64,000 nucleotides of DNA from Paramoeba atlantica (lineage: Eukaryota; Discosea), in the NCBI GenBank assembly GCA_977017575.1, contig CDRNVI010000002.1:930001-994000 (forward strand). Reading direction: 5' to 3'. The notes beneath the pieces were generated by a model. It was not told where the DNA came from and ran no database searches. It saw nothing but the letters and a program-made list of their open reading frames with translations. Below, piece after piece: positions 29,258 to 39,380 of this stretch (positions are counted from its first letter, which is position 1; every line of letters starts with the position of its first letter). A program made the position numbers and the translations under genes.

Positions 29258-29653
29258 ATGACACATTCGCTCGAGACTCCAGATTGGTCGAAGGATGAAG
29301 CATCGCTTAAAGGCGCCAAGGAATATCTCCGTATTGGAGATACGGTGGATTTTTTTGAATATGTGCTCTCGAGTTTGATGAGACAAAAGCCCGAGCAAAT
29401 ACCTTCGTTTTGTCTTGATCTTGTGTTAGGCCTGCGAAAAGATGGATCTGTGTACCCGCTGAATACCTCTCAATATACAAGAGAAAAAGAAGGTGCATAT
29501 CTTGAGGAGAACAGGATCTGTGATTTTCTCAATCAGTGGATCGTAGAATTATTGAATACCCGCCCAGAGACCAACGAGGATCGAATGGAGTTTCATGAAA
29601 ATTACCTTAAAAATATCCTTGTGCAGAAAAATATTTCCAAAGTTGTAGAATGA
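29258..29653 (+). CDS. Small protein with RIIa/Dpy-30-like helical segment
   Basis: A 131-residue protein. Residues about 20-60 (AKEYLRIGDTVDFFEYVLSS, then LMRQKPEQIPSFCLDLVLGL) fit the pattern of RIIa/Dpy-30 dimerisation-docking domains: Y-L, a helix, 'L-L-x-x-L-x-x-x-K-P-x-x-I-P-x-F, then L'. Such domains dimerise and bind amphipathic helices, as in protein kinase A regulatory subunits, Dpy-30 and many flagellar proteins. The remaining 70 residues are charged and helical with no recognised domain. The ATG at 29258 follows a stop and a short pyrimidine run. Role unknown. Confidence 0.5.
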   Translation: MTHSLETPDWSKDEASLKGAKEYLRIGDTVDFFEYVLSSLMRQKPEQIPSFCLDLVLGLRKDGSVYPLNTSQYTREKEGAYLEENRICDFLNQWIVELLNTRPETNEDRMEFHENYLKNILVQKNISKVVE

Positions 29654-29876
29654 TGTCTTTTTTATTTTCTTTTTAAGTTCGACACCAATGTATGCTTAGC
29701 ACAGCTCAACAGGTGCCGTTCTCGGCTTCTCATATCTTGCCCACAAAGCTTTGTTAGCTTTTCTCTATACACTACAAAGCTTGTGGCATACATCTCACTA
29801 CGTATTCGCTACAAACTCATTTACATTGCATTTTCTTTTCTACCTCCCCATCGTCTCCAAAACCCTTTTTACCCCC

Positions 29877-30668
29877 ATGCCCGCCATTCTCCCCACCCTT
29901 GACCGCGACAACACCTGTGCCGCCTCCCGTGTCGGGCCCCACTACTCCGCCTACAACAAAGCCGTCGACCACCCCGACCCTTGCCGCAAATTCTCCAAAT
30001 TCCCCGCGGGGTGCGCCACCCGTCCCACCACCTTCGCTCTCGCCCCACCCGACCCCTCCCCCCTCACCCCCACCGCCATGCGCCAAACCCCCCGCTTCCG
30101 TCACACCCCACTCCTCCGTACTACCGGACCACAACAACAGCAGCAGCAGCAGCAGCCACAACAACCCTCCCATGGCCTACGCCACGGCTACCCCCGGGCC
30201 TACGCCTCCGAGGGCTTCACCATCACTACCCCTCTACGGGCGACCCCAAGCAAGCCCGCACGCAAGCCCCTCCCCGCCCCCGCGACCCCCGCCGCCCCCA
30301 CCCCCCCACGGGCCTATGCCGGCGGGATCAAACCCCGCCGTGACATCAACGCCCAGTGCCGCACCGAGGCCCCCGGGCCCGCCGAGGTCAGCCGGGCGAT
30401 CCGTGCCTCCTCACGGTACACCCACTCCGGCCGCGTGAGTGTCGGCGGGGGTGGGGGGCGGGAGGGGAGGGATGTGCTGCGGTTGAGTCCGGCCTCCTCC
30501 CCGCCCGGGGAGGGGGTGCGTCGGAGTATTGGGAGGCCGGGAAGGTACCGGTACACCCCGCGGCCAACGGATCAAACGTTGAAAGGGGTGTTTAAGGAGG
30601 ACCCCGAGGCGAATCGGCGGGTGAGGCCGGTGGCGCGGCCGGCGCCGTATGGGGTGGATAGAAGTTAG
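29877..30668 (+). CDS. Pro/Arg-rich low-complexity protein, unknown
   Basis: A 263-residue, basic, largely disordered protein with an eight-residue Gln run near 84-93 followed by PQQPSHGLRHGYPRAYASEG, a Gly run, and several R-Y/G-R-P motifs. No family was recognised. The ATG at 29877 follows a pyrimidine-rich region, and the frame is open upstream without need. Composition supports a real gene of the GC-rich class: C-ending codons dominate to about 30390 and G-ending codons after about 30430, the same switch seen in clear genes. It could be a structural or RNA-binding protein, but nothing proves this. Confidence 0.5.
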   Translation: MPAILPTLDRDNTCAASRVGPHYSAYNKAVDHPDPCRKFSKFPAGCATRPTTFALAPPDPSPLTPTAMRQTPRFRHTPLLRTTGPQQQQQQQQPQQPSHGLRHGYPRAYASEGFTITTPLRATPSKPARKPLPAPATPAAPTPPRAYAGGIKPRRDINAQCRTEAPGPAEVSRAIRASSRYTHSGRVSVGGGGGREGRDVLRLSPASSPPGEGVRRSIGRPGRYRYTPRPTDQTLKGVFKEDPEANRRVRPVARPAPYGVDRS

Positions 30669-31083
30669 GGAGGGAGGAAACGGTGTGGGGTTGTGTGTCA
30701 GAGGATGGGGATGTGGATAGATATCGATCGTGTGTTTGGTTTCTAGAATTTTTGGACAGGTTTTTGAATCCACTCACGGTTTTTTGTACGGCATTTTTAG
30801 TTTTCTTGTATAGCTCGGGTATGAAAATTGGTCGCATCTCGAAATTGTAGATATATTGTTACGACAGGGATAGAATGTGAGTTCAAAAAAAATGGATACA
30901 TTGGGGGTACTCTTAAAGACATAATTTCTTGGACAGTCCGGGTAGCGTTTGAATTTTGTGGAGAAATCGCGTAAGAATCTGGTCAGTACGAATAGATCTA
31001 TCAGACCGTACATGTGCATGTACGTAGCATATGACAAATGAGATATTAACTGGCTAGTCTTTTTTATAAGATTGAGTTATTCG
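30669..31083. other. Intergenic stretch
   Basis: About 415 bases, AT-rich after the first 50, with no gene recognised. ACATGTGCATGTACG near 31010 is a short palindrome-like repeat. Confidence 0.4.
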
Positions 31084-34000
31084 ATGCGTCTGGAAAATTT
31101 AATAAAAAGGCAACCCCAGCAGAACGTACGTTTCGGTGCACGTCTTGAGCCCCCTCTAAAATCAGGCACATGCTCCCGTCATTCTTCTTTAGACAAAACG
31201 AGGCAATCAGTGGCTCTTGCCGGAGATGGAATAGTATCAACGACTTCATTACGCGCAAATTACGGAATTTTGTTTCGAAACTCACCTTTCACTGCGCAAA
31301 GGTCTCATTACGCGCGAAGTAGTGCACTCTTCACTCCACTTTTTAAGCCTTTTAGTGCTGGAGATGAAGCGGAATTGGTCTCTGTTCTTACCACACGGCC
31401 TCGACACGTGCTAAGAAAAGTTCGGTTGATGGTGGAGGGCAGTCGACAGCGTCTCGCCACATTTCGAAACACAGTTACATACTTAATGATTGTTCTTCAA
31501 GCCCAACTGCAGAAAAAGGTATTGAGTGCAGAAGCCGCAACTGAGATTATAGCCGTCATCTTGGAGGAGTGTACCAAATGGGATACCTCTGACCTTGCCC
31601 ATTTACTGTTTCGCGCCTCATTGCGTTTTGCCAAATACGGCGTGAAGACCTCTCCCAGAACAATGCATCTTTTACTTCAATCTTACAAAAATGCAAAGAG
31701 TGCCCGAGAGTTGATGCTCAAACTCGGGGGTGAATTACAAGGCAAGTCGAGCACTGAATCATTGGCTATCGCGGCGTATCTTTTTGCAAAGGATCCTGCA
31801 AGGGCGGAAAAGGTCAGGGCTGATTTAAAGCAGAAAGGTCCGCTTACGATAAATGCTTACCAAGGGCTTGTAGAAGGATATGCGCGTCTAGGAAATACAA
31901 ACAAAGTGGTTGAGAACATTAAAGAGTGTGTAAACGCAAAAACAATAGGAAGAGAACCAGAATTAGAAGACAGTGATGACGGCGAAGCTGTTTACACTGC
32001 AAAAAGCGCGCCAAATAGAAAAGAAATTGTCAACATGCTTGTTGAGGATGCCCTATGCTCGTTTCCAGCCGAATATGGCAAGGCGGAGGACGCGGAAAAA
32101 ATTGTGCAACTTTGTGAAAGGCATGGGACCGGAAAACTCTCTGACGAAACTTTGGGTCATCTCGTCCGACTTCTCTTAAGCCGCGCACAAGACAGTCAAA
32201 GCATTATGAAGGTAGAGGAAAGAGCTAAATCGTTATCACGCTCTCGCGGGGCATCCGGAGAAGAGGGTACTGTAGGGGAATCAAAAATGGGTATTCACGT
32301 CCTTTCAGCTATCGTATCCGCCTTGAGTCGTGTACGAGACGAGGAGTCCAAAGCTTCGGACGGGATAATGCGAGAAAAAGTCAGCTCTTTGCGACTCGTC
32401 TTGGAACAACGCTTGGAAAGCGTCGAAACACGTGACGACGTTACGGGAAAACATTTAAGCATTCTAGTGCGAGGGTATTCTGCCTTGGGAGATAGTGAGG
32501 GGATGAAAAGTATTGTTTCCATGTTGAGAACGAAAGGATACACGTGTGACACCACGATTTACATCGAACTGCTTCGAGGCTTTGGTTCCATGGGTAATGT
32601 AAAAGATTTGCTTGCCTTAAAAGAGCAAATGGACAAGGAAGGAGTATTTCAAAATGCAGCTTCTTACGCCGCCCTTTTTCGGGGGCTCGGAAAATACTAC
32701 CCAACCTTGCTTGATCGATATGAAAAGGAGATGAGAAGTCGTGGAATTCGTCACGAGCCGGTAACTTATTGCGCGCTCATCCCGCTCTACAACGATATGC
32801 AAAATTTGAATAAAATTGACGAGTACGTTGCTGACATTCATCGCCGTCACGAGCGCGGAGAGTTCATGTTCACATTTCCGATGATGTGTGCAATTCTTCG
32901 CGCTTACGTTTCAGATTTCGAGCGTGCTTCACGATATATCGATGTTGCTACAACACTGAGCCTTGATTCTGATCCTATGGTACAGTCTTGTATTTGCTCC
33001 GTGTACACCTACCATGAAAAAATGGATGAGCTGCTCTTGTTTTTAAAACGCACTTCAAGTTACGGTATTGAAGTCTACAATCAGCTTATCTCGTATTACG
33101 GCCGCAAAGGAAATTGGGAAAAGCTCAAGGAAACGTTACAAAACCTGCGTGTCAGTCGAATTCCTTACAACGAGCACACCTACACCGCTCTTGTCCATGT
33201 CTACGCCAAAAACAAAGCGGTCAACAAAATCGCAGACCTGCTCCAAGACATCAAAGATTCTCATATGTATATCAGTGCCAATTTCTACAGCGCTGTCGCT
33301 CTCGCGTACCAAACCTGTGAGAACAGCTCAGAGGTGGAGGTCGCGTGGCGTGATCTCCTTGCCAGTCGCGTCCCTATTCCCACCCGGGTGTATAATCAAT
33401 TCCTTGAGCTGTTTGTGGAGCAAAATAACTTTCCGCTAATCCAACAAGTTCTTGGCACAATGATGTCTCGCCTTCCACCGAATTCTATTACCCTCACTAC
33501 TGTTATTGACATGTTAGGGAGGTTAGGGCGAGTAGAGGAGATGGAGTCCGTCTTTGAGGAGATGGTCCAGTGCGCGGAGGCCCAGCCTACCGCGGTGACT
33601 TACCATCACATGATGTCTGCCTACGCAAAGCGAGGAGATGTGACAAAGATGGAGACCATGCGTCGGAAAATGCACGAAGTGGGGTGCTACGATGACAGCG
33701 GGGTGACCTATAACGTGCTTTTGGTAGGCTACACCCGCGCGAAACAGTTTGAGAAGATTCCGGAGATTATTGCAGAGCGAGAGAAACGGGGGATGCCGAT
33801 GGATGACATTAGCTATGGTGTCCTGATTCGCACCTACGGATTCTGTCAATTGGAGTCTCGATTAGACGAAGTGGTGCGAAAGGTGGAGACGCAACTTGCC
33901 GAATCAGGCTCGGCGTCTCCAAACGTTGATAATGCTAAACGACCCATGGGCCTCCGGCTGCTGTTCTCTATTGCATCTGCGTACCAAAGCTGCAATCACA

Positions 34001-34455
34001 AGGCCAAGGTACACCACTACGGGGAACAAGTGCTAACGCACCCCCAACGTGGGTTGCGTGAAATTAACGGTATTCTGGTTCTCTACTGTAGAATGAGCGA
34101 CTCCGAGGCTATCGAGAGCGTCCTGGGGCGTTTCGGTTCCGTGCAGAATGCAATGTTATACAACACCGCGCTACGTGGGCTTGCGCGGTCCAAACTATGG
34201 GATCGTGTTCCCTCGTTGCTGGATCGCATGAAGGCCACGGGGGTAGGGGTGGATGCCACAACCGGGATGGAACTCAGTGCTGCCCTCATGAAAAATGGAG
34301 ACATGGAACTTGCCAAGCGAGTATTGCTCCTGCAACAGAGCGACGACAGTGTCCGAGCTCGAAAAGGGAAGAGAAATGTTTCCTCGTCCAGAGTGCGTGA
34401 GGTTGAGGCACAAAAGGCCAAAATAGAAGCCGACCTGAAGGATTCTTTTATATAG
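31084..34455 (+). CDS. Large pentatricopeptide-repeat (PPR) protein, probably mitochondrial
   Basis: A 1,123-residue PPR protein. PPR proteins bind single-stranded organelle RNA, and kinetoplastids have many for mitochondrial rRNA and mRNA processing and stability. Seen: a basic N-terminus rich in Arg, Gln and Ser with no acids in the first 20 residues (presequence-like), then many 35-residue helix pairs from about residue 150 to 1050, such as YNQLISYYGRKGNWEKLKET, TYTALVHVYAKNKAVNKIAD, VTYNVLLVGYTRAKQFEKIP. The repeats are P-type, with no C-terminal catalytic domain. The tail is a Lys/Arg-rich helix. The upstream in-frame codons lack an ATG. Import is inferred from the N-terminus. Confidence 0.88.
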   Translation: MRLENLIKRQPQQNVRFGARLEPPLKSGTCSRHSSLDKTRQSVALAGDGIVSTTSLRANYGILFRNSPFTAQRSHYARSSALFTPLFKPFSAGDEAELVSVLTTRPRHVLRKVRLMVEGSRQRLATFRNTVTYLMIVLQAQLQKKVLSAEAATEIIAVILEECTKWDTSDLAHLLFRASLRFAKYGVKTSPRTMHLLLQSYKNAKSARELMLKLGGELQGKSSTESLAIAAYLFAKDPARAEKVRADLKQKGPLTINAYQGLVEGYARLGNTNKVVENIKECVNAKTIGREPELEDSDDGEAVYTAKSAPNRKEIVNMLVEDALCSFPAEYGKAEDAEKIVQLCERHGTGKLSDETLGHLVRLLLSRAQDSQSIMKVEERAKSLSRSRGASGEEGTVGESKMGIHVLSAIVSALSRVRDEESKASDGIMREKVSSLRLVLEQRLESVETRDDVTGKHLSILVRGYSALGDSEGMKSIVSMLRTKGYTCDTTIYIELLRGFGSMGNVKDLLALKEQMDKEGVFQNAASYAALFRGLGKYYPTLLDRYEKEMRSRGIRHEPVTYCALIPLYNDMQNLNKIDEYVADIHRRHERGEFMFTFPMMCAILRAYVSDFERASRYIDVATTLSLDSDPMVQSCICSVYTYHEKMDELLLFLKRTSSYGIEVYNQLISYYGRKGNWEKLKETLQNLRVSRIPYNEHTYTALVHVYAKNKAVNKIADLLQDIKDSHMYISANFYSAVALAYQTCENSSEVEVAWRDLLASRVPIPTRVYNQFLELFVEQNNFPLIQQVLGTMMSRLPPNSITLTTVIDMLGRLGRVEEMESVFEEMVQCAEAQPTAVTYHHMMSAYAKRGDVTKMETMRRKMHEVGCYDDSGVTYNVLLVGYTRAKQFEKIPEIIAEREKRGMPMDDISYGVLIRTYGFCQLESRLDEVVRKVETQLAESGSASPNVDNAKRPMGLRLLFSIASAYQSCNHKAKVHHYGEQVLTHPQRGLREINGILVLYCRMSDSEAIESVLGRFGSVQNAMLYNTALRGLARSKLWDRVPSLLDRMKATGVGVDATTGMELSAALMKNGDMELAKRVLLLQQSDDSVRARKGKRNVSSSRVREVEAQKAKIEADLKDSFI

Positions 34456-34826
34456 TAGTTACAGTAGTATACTATCACAAACTTACCGTTAGTTATCACA
34501 AACTTACCGGTAGTGGTACTGTTTTCAGATAGAAAGTATCTTTCACTTAACTTTTTGTAGATACACATTTGTGGATATATTTTGTTAGTTTATTTAATAA
34601 CCACATTACTTAACGGATGTTCACTTGAATAAGGGCAATAACATGACCGTTGGAGCAATAGAGATATTTCTATTGTACAGATTAAATTTCTCTCATTATT
34701 TTCGAAAAAACAAAAAAGGAATAATGAAAAGGCTTTATCACTCTTACCTTTAAGCACTATTTTACTAGAAAATTTGAATCATATAGTTGTAAGTTATCTT
34801 ACCTCACTAATAACACTCCCCCCACC
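34456..34826. other. Intergenic stretch
   Basis: About 370 AT-rich bases. ATCACAAACTTACCG is directly repeated near 34473-34510. No gene recognised. Confidence 0.4.
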
Positions 34827-36122
34827 ATGGACTCTCTACTCATTACGGAGGACACTGTCGAGACGGCACAACTACGGTACGACGCTCTTGTCGCTGAATT
34901 TGCCTTCCTCGAGAAAAAACTAGAACAAGTCAACCCGGTAGTACGCGAGGAGTTCCTTAAAGATCGTGAGGAAAAAGCCATGACGGAGATTGAGGCCAAA
35001 TGCCGTTCTGAGGCTGCGGAACTCACCCAGCGACGGGAGTTACTTGACAAGGAGCTGCGCGCCGTCGACGCCCGTGTGGAGAAACTACGCCACGACGCTC
35101 TGGAGTTACAGCCGGAGACCTTCGACCACAGCGAACTCCACGCACGGCTCTCCGCTTTACGTGATGAAATCTCCCGTGAGAACACCCGACTGACTCGTGG
35201 ACCTCATGAACGTCTCGCTGCTCACGCGAACGCCCTGGCAGAGTTGTACCAAACGCGGTGTGATGTGGCACAGAGTCGTCTACGACTCGTCGAGGGGTTC
35301 CGTCACACCGCACAAGCCCTTGAACAAACATTAGCAGATTCCGCAGCCCAGCAAGCTACATGGGAAAATGTCACAGAGCACATGGAGAGTGCGCAACAAA
35401 ACGAGATAGCTACCGCTCGGGAACGACAAGGAATTGAGGCAGAGTTCGCGGCCCAGGAGCTGACCTACCACGAGGGGGCGACACAGAAATGGGAGCAGTT
35501 GGAACACGAGACCCGTCACCTGGCAGCGCTACAGCAGGAGCACAGTGAGGCAGTAGCTCGGCTAAACACACTGGAGTCCGAGTGTTACACTCTGTCTGCG
35601 GTACAAAGCGCAGAGGTCGCCCAGCTCCGTCGACAAATTCAACAGGAGGTGACACAAAAAAGAGACGGTCTTAGGGAGGTACAGGAGGCCGAGACGACGC
35701 GCGTACAGGATGCCCATCAGCTGGAATTGGAGAAACTACATTTGCTCCGTGAGAGTGTGAGCAAGGAACAGGAAGCGGATTTCACGATCACACATCAGCT
35801 TGTTGCTTCACTTGACAGTGCGATAGAAGGATTAAGGCAGCAAGCCGCGGAGGAGGACATAATGCGGTATAGGCATGTTGAAGCTCAACATTCGGTGGTT
35901 GCGCTTCGACACGCATTATCTGAGTTGTATGGCACTATTGAGGTGCAAAAACAGTCTATTATTGATTTAGCACAGGAATATGAGCAGGTCAAACAAAGCA
36001 TATCGGGTATTAAGGTGCAGACTACATTGACCAAAGGCGTGGGGTTGTATCCTGGAGGTACCACAGGCCTGACACCATACAAGACTCCTAGACGTTTGCA
36101 GACTACTCAAACTTTTGAATAA
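34827..36122 (+). CDS. Long coiled-coil protein, unknown
   Basis: A 431-residue protein that is heptad-like coiled coil from about residue 10 to 395, rich in Glu, Gln, Ala and Leu (LEKKLEQVNPVVREEFLKDR, TQRRELLDKELRAVDARVEK). It ends with a short Gly/Thr/Pro-rich tail (GLYPGGTTGLTPYKTPRRLQ). No globular domain or motor. Such proteins are usual in basal bodies, spindle or Golgi matrix; no specific family was recognised. The ATG lies in a good context (CCACCATGG). Moderately GC-rich. Confidence 0.6.
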   Translation: MDSLLITEDTVETAQLRYDALVAEFAFLEKKLEQVNPVVREEFLKDREEKAMTEIEAKCRSEAAELTQRRELLDKELRAVDARVEKLRHDALELQPETFDHSELHARLSALRDEISRENTRLTRGPHERLAAHANALAELYQTRCDVAQSRLRLVEGFRHTAQALEQTLADSAAQQATWENVTEHMESAQQNEIATARERQGIEAEFAAQELTYHEGATQKWEQLEHETRHLAALQQEHSEAVARLNTLESECYTLSAVQSAEVAQLRRQIQQEVTQKRDGLREVQEAETTRVQDAHQLELEKLHLLRESVSKEQEADFTITHQLVASLDSAIEGLRQQAAEEDIMRYRHVEAQHSVVALRHALSELYGTIEVQKQSIIDLAQEYEQVKQSISGIKVQTTLTKGVGLYPGGTTGLTPYKTPRRLQTTQTFE

Positions 36123-36318
36123 GGACTTTTCATACTGTATATTCTATAATACCTTAGGTGCACTTCTGTATTGATTTTCCAAACTATGATGATCTAGGGT
36201 GCCGGTAATATCAATTGCATATTAATGAAAGGCGTCCGAACATTGCGTTTCGCGCATAGTCTTAGAATCAGTATGTTTCAGAACCGTTTTTCTTGTATTT
36301 CCAATTCAAAAAAATTCT

Positions 36319-37356
36319 ATGCCTACACGCGAAAAGCAACGCCGGGAACTGATGGAAGATTTTATTCTGGAAATTAGCCACTGTGATCGCGATCGCCACG
36401 AGCTTTTGCGTCAACTTCACCCATGCTACCCTTTTTTTCGTCATAGAAACTGTCCTCGTCGCGCTTCATGTCCGTACGCGCATACTAAAGCTCAGGTCCC
36501 TCGTACTCTTACCAATCTGGAAAAAATTCATGGTCTCAAACATGGGACGCTGACCAGAGAAAATGGGCGAGCTTGCGTAAATCAGATTGTAATTGAGCCT
36601 TTTTCGAGTGCGTTCTGTCCAGAGAAAATAAAAAAAGGTTACTGCTCCAACGCACCTTGTACTTCAGCTCACACCGCTTCAGAATTATGGCGCGCGATAA
36701 AATTAGTAACCAAGGCCCGGTGTCCTTCCACATCTCACGTCGATTTCAAAGGCAAAAGTGCACTATACATTTACTCTTCTCGGATATCTGCAAGCAATTC
36801 ACGGGATAGCTCTTCTTACGCAAACGGGAGGTCTGGACAAGTAATGCGCGATTCTACAAGCATACGCGTACCAGAGGAACCCTTTTGTGAAGAAGTTGTC
36901 GATCGGATCAACACGAAATCAGCAGTGGTTGAGTCACGAACACTTTCTGAAAGTCGCCCGGGAGATCAAGTGAACCACGAAAATGAATGCGCCCTTCGAA
37001 ATCGCTTACGTTTTTGTCAGAGTTTGATGCAGCGCGGCTGTTGTCCCCGTAGACAAGATTGTCCACATGCGCACAAGATGGGAGAAATACGAGTAGCCTT
37101 TCAAAAACTTCTACGCTTATGTGCCTACGATAAAAAGGCTTTCACTGCACGTATCCAGAGACAGGGGGCGCGAAAAACACAGTATCGCAATCTAAATGTG
37201 GAGCTACTGAAATCTCGTGCAATATTTTGTGAACAAATGATCAAGGAGAAGTGGTGTAGTCGTGAGAATGAATATCCATTTTCGCATCGTAGAGAGCTTA
37301 TGTTTGCTATATTGCAGTTAAAAGAATATCATGCGCACCGACGAATGTCACATTAA
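36319..37356 (+). CDS. CCCH zinc-finger protein with four finger units
   Basis: A 345-residue putative RNA-binding protein. Seen: finger 1 CX8CX5CX3H at residues 36-55; finger 2 CX8CX4CX3H at 100-118; finger 3 CX8CX5CX3H near 235-255; and a fourth, FCEQMIKEKWCSRENEYPFSH, in which tyrosine replaces the third cysteine and so probably does not bind zinc. The fingers sit in a repeated frame with 'F/Y-x-R-x-x-C-P-x-R' wording, suggesting internal duplication. The regulatory role on mRNA is inference from the family. AT-rich, unlike the CCCH gene at 20375. Confidence 0.72.
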   Translation: MPTREKQRRELMEDFILEISHCDRDRHELLRQLHPCYPFFRHRNCPRRASCPYAHTKAQVPRTLTNLEKIHGLKHGTLTRENGRACVNQIVIEPFSSAFCPEKIKKGYCSNAPCTSAHTASELWRAIKLVTKARCPSTSHVDFKGKSALYIYSSRISASNSRDSSSYANGRSGQVMRDSTSIRVPEEPFCEEVVDRINTKSAVVESRTLSESRPGDQVNHENECALRNRLRFCQSLMQRGCCPRRQDCPHAHKMGEIRVAFQKLLRLCAYDKKAFTARIQRQGARKTQYRNLNVELLKSRAIFCEQMIKEKWCSRENEYPFSHRRELMFAILQLKEYHAHRRMSH

Positions 37357-38041
37357 AAATATGGATTGGTGCAACATCTTCACGTACAGGTGACATTTCC
37401 AAAAGCTTGCTTTTTTATAGTTATTCTTCTGTTATGATATCTTCTGTTATGATCATAACGCCGTATTAGTCCTATTTTTTGTGTACTAACTATTTTTTCT
37501 TGCCCTAAGTATTTTCTGATTTGAAATATCATTATGTTACGCTTTTTGGCGACGGATACATGCACTTGAATAAGACTTGTAGTTGTTATAAAAAGAATCC
37601 ATGTATACAGTGTTATATTTAATTACGCTTTTAAGGTTATTTTTGGACAAAATTAATCTTAATTAAATTGACTGTAAGATAATCCACTCGTAAATTAATA
37701 ATTTTTGAACACACCTTTTGAGTAATGTTTAAAAAAAACGAATTTCGCTTCGGTTTAGCCGAATTTTTCATTACGTAAGTATTTCTTGTGAGCATTAGTA
37801 CGCATAATTCTCTTATTCGAAATGTACACTATTTTACAAATATTGTTCATTTTTCGTTTCCGGCAATAATTATAAACTCAAAATATTAGGTGGCAGTGTA
37901 TGGTACTTTCAGTGCATTTTTTCGTCTTTTTGAGCAAAGTACTGTAGATTGGATTAACATTTTCACGGGATGAAGTCATCAGCAAATCGAAACTCCACGT
38001 CCTCGTTTTCGTAGCTTGTCCGCGCTCAAAATAGACACTCA
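37357..38041. other. AT-rich intergenic stretch
   Basis: About 685 bases, strongly AT-rich, with no frame of interest. TCTTCTGTTATGAT is directly repeated near 37425-37455. No gene or RNA recognised. Confidence 0.5.
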
Positions 38042-39223
38042 ATGACAACTTTGAAAAAAATGATCCTACCGAAGAAAATGTTGGATGACATAAATGCAAT
38101 GGCTGCGATCATCTCCGGAATTTTATCAAAAAACGCAATTCGCGACCCGAATTATGTGGCCGCTGATGTTGATATGTGTAGCACTGGTGATCTCACACTT
38201 TCTATGGCGCAATACTTTCCAACAACTTGGTCAATTTACTCTGATCCAAGTCAATATAGTGAATTAGATCATCGTTTAAGAGGAGAAACTACTCCGATAT
38301 CTCGCTCTGATCAATCCAGTGTTTCTAATGGGAAAAGGGCCTCTTTTGATATGACTAATGCAGTGCTCCAGAGGAACCGTATTGAACTCGCTTGCAACTC
38401 AATTTATGACGGAGAAAATCTAAAGTTGCCTTTTCTAAATAGTTCTATAGATCTGATATTTGTGTCCCAGAAGATAAAAACTCTTCTACCAACCCAAATG
38501 TGCAGTTCAATAATGACAAATCTAGTTGACCCTACATCAATTAATAGCCTTTCACATCTTATCGAGGAAGGGTACCGGTGTTTGCGAACGGATGCAGGAG
38601 TATTAGTCATTTACGGTACGTTGTCTCCAGAACTTAGCGAAGTACAACTAGGTGACAGTAGTTGGATCCAAATACCGGACATGCCTCAAATACAAGAAGG
38701 ATGGCTAGAGATCAAGCGAGAGTTAGGTTTGTCCAAGAGTTCCTCACTTAAACACGAAAAAGAAATACTTACGAAAAATATAATGACCATGAAATGCACT
38801 CCTTTCGGAAAACATCAGCTCTCAAGCTCTTGGAGGTCACGTTCGTATTCCCGATTTACGCAATATTTTGATACAGCACAACTGACCCTTCCAGAATTTT
38901 ACCTTGAATTAAAGTCTTTGCCACAATATCAATTTTTCGTGCGTCCCATGAACGATCCAGAGACCGTCGGCTGCCACAGACATCACGATAATAATGTTGT
39001 CGAAAGTTTTTGTCTTTTTCTTCAATATAATAAAATTAAAAGAGTCCGATTGAGGCGTACTCATCGTCTTTTCCTGCTTTCCTCCTCAAGAAGCCTAATA
39101 CACCACGAATTATTGTTTATGAAAGATGATGAAACCTCAGTTTTCGATGCTACTAAATCTAGTGCACACTCTTTCAACCAAATTGAGAGTCACATCCACT
39201 TGTTAGGTCGAGAAAAGAAGTAA
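38042..39223 (+). CDS. Methyltransferase-fold-like protein, unknown
   Basis: A 393-residue protein. The middle resembles a class I methyltransferase in outline: VAADVDMCSTGDLTLSMA where motif I should be (without the Gly-x-Gly), LPFLNSSIDLIFVSQKIKTL as a motif IV-like strand, and a later helix and strand EEGYRCLRTDAGVLVIYGTL as in SAM enzymes. The missing glycine loop argues that it may not bind S-adenosylmethionine. The C-terminal 200 residues have no recognised domain. Conserved kinetoplastid hypothetical is the safest label. Confidence 0.5.
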   Translation: MTTLKKMILPKKMLDDINAMAAIISGILSKNAIRDPNYVAADVDMCSTGDLTLSMAQYFPTTWSIYSDPSQYSELDHRLRGETTPISRSDQSSVSNGKRASFDMTNAVLQRNRIELACNSIYDGENLKLPFLNSSIDLIFVSQKIKTLLPTQMCSSIMTNLVDPTSINSLSHLIEEGYRCLRTDAGVLVIYGTLSPELSEVQLGDSSWIQIPDMPQIQEGWLEIKRELGLSKSSSLKHEKEILTKNIMTMKCTPFGKHQLSSSWRSRSYSRFTQYFDTAQLTLPEFYLELKSLPQYQFFVRPMNDPETVGCHRHHDNNVVESFCLFLQYNKIKRVRLRRTHRLFLLSSSRSLIHHELLFMKDDETSVFDATKSSAHSFNQIESHIHLLGREKK

Positions 39224-39380
39224 AAAAACGTGATCCCAAATTAAATAAATAACTTTATAATGGAGCTTTAATCGTTGAAAATAACCCTGCTTAATGTAGA
39301 ATTCAAAATTATTTTTACTTGAAATTGGGTGTGTGTCATGTTTCACTCTTTTTATCAGCATTTTTCCGCATCTCGCGTTT

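Noticed and set aside
29899-30438. Second + strand frame overlapping the Pro-rich gene
   Set aside because: Long because of C-rich composition; the chosen frame ends later, has an ATG after a pyrimidine tract and shows the codon switch of true genes, though this choice is not certain.
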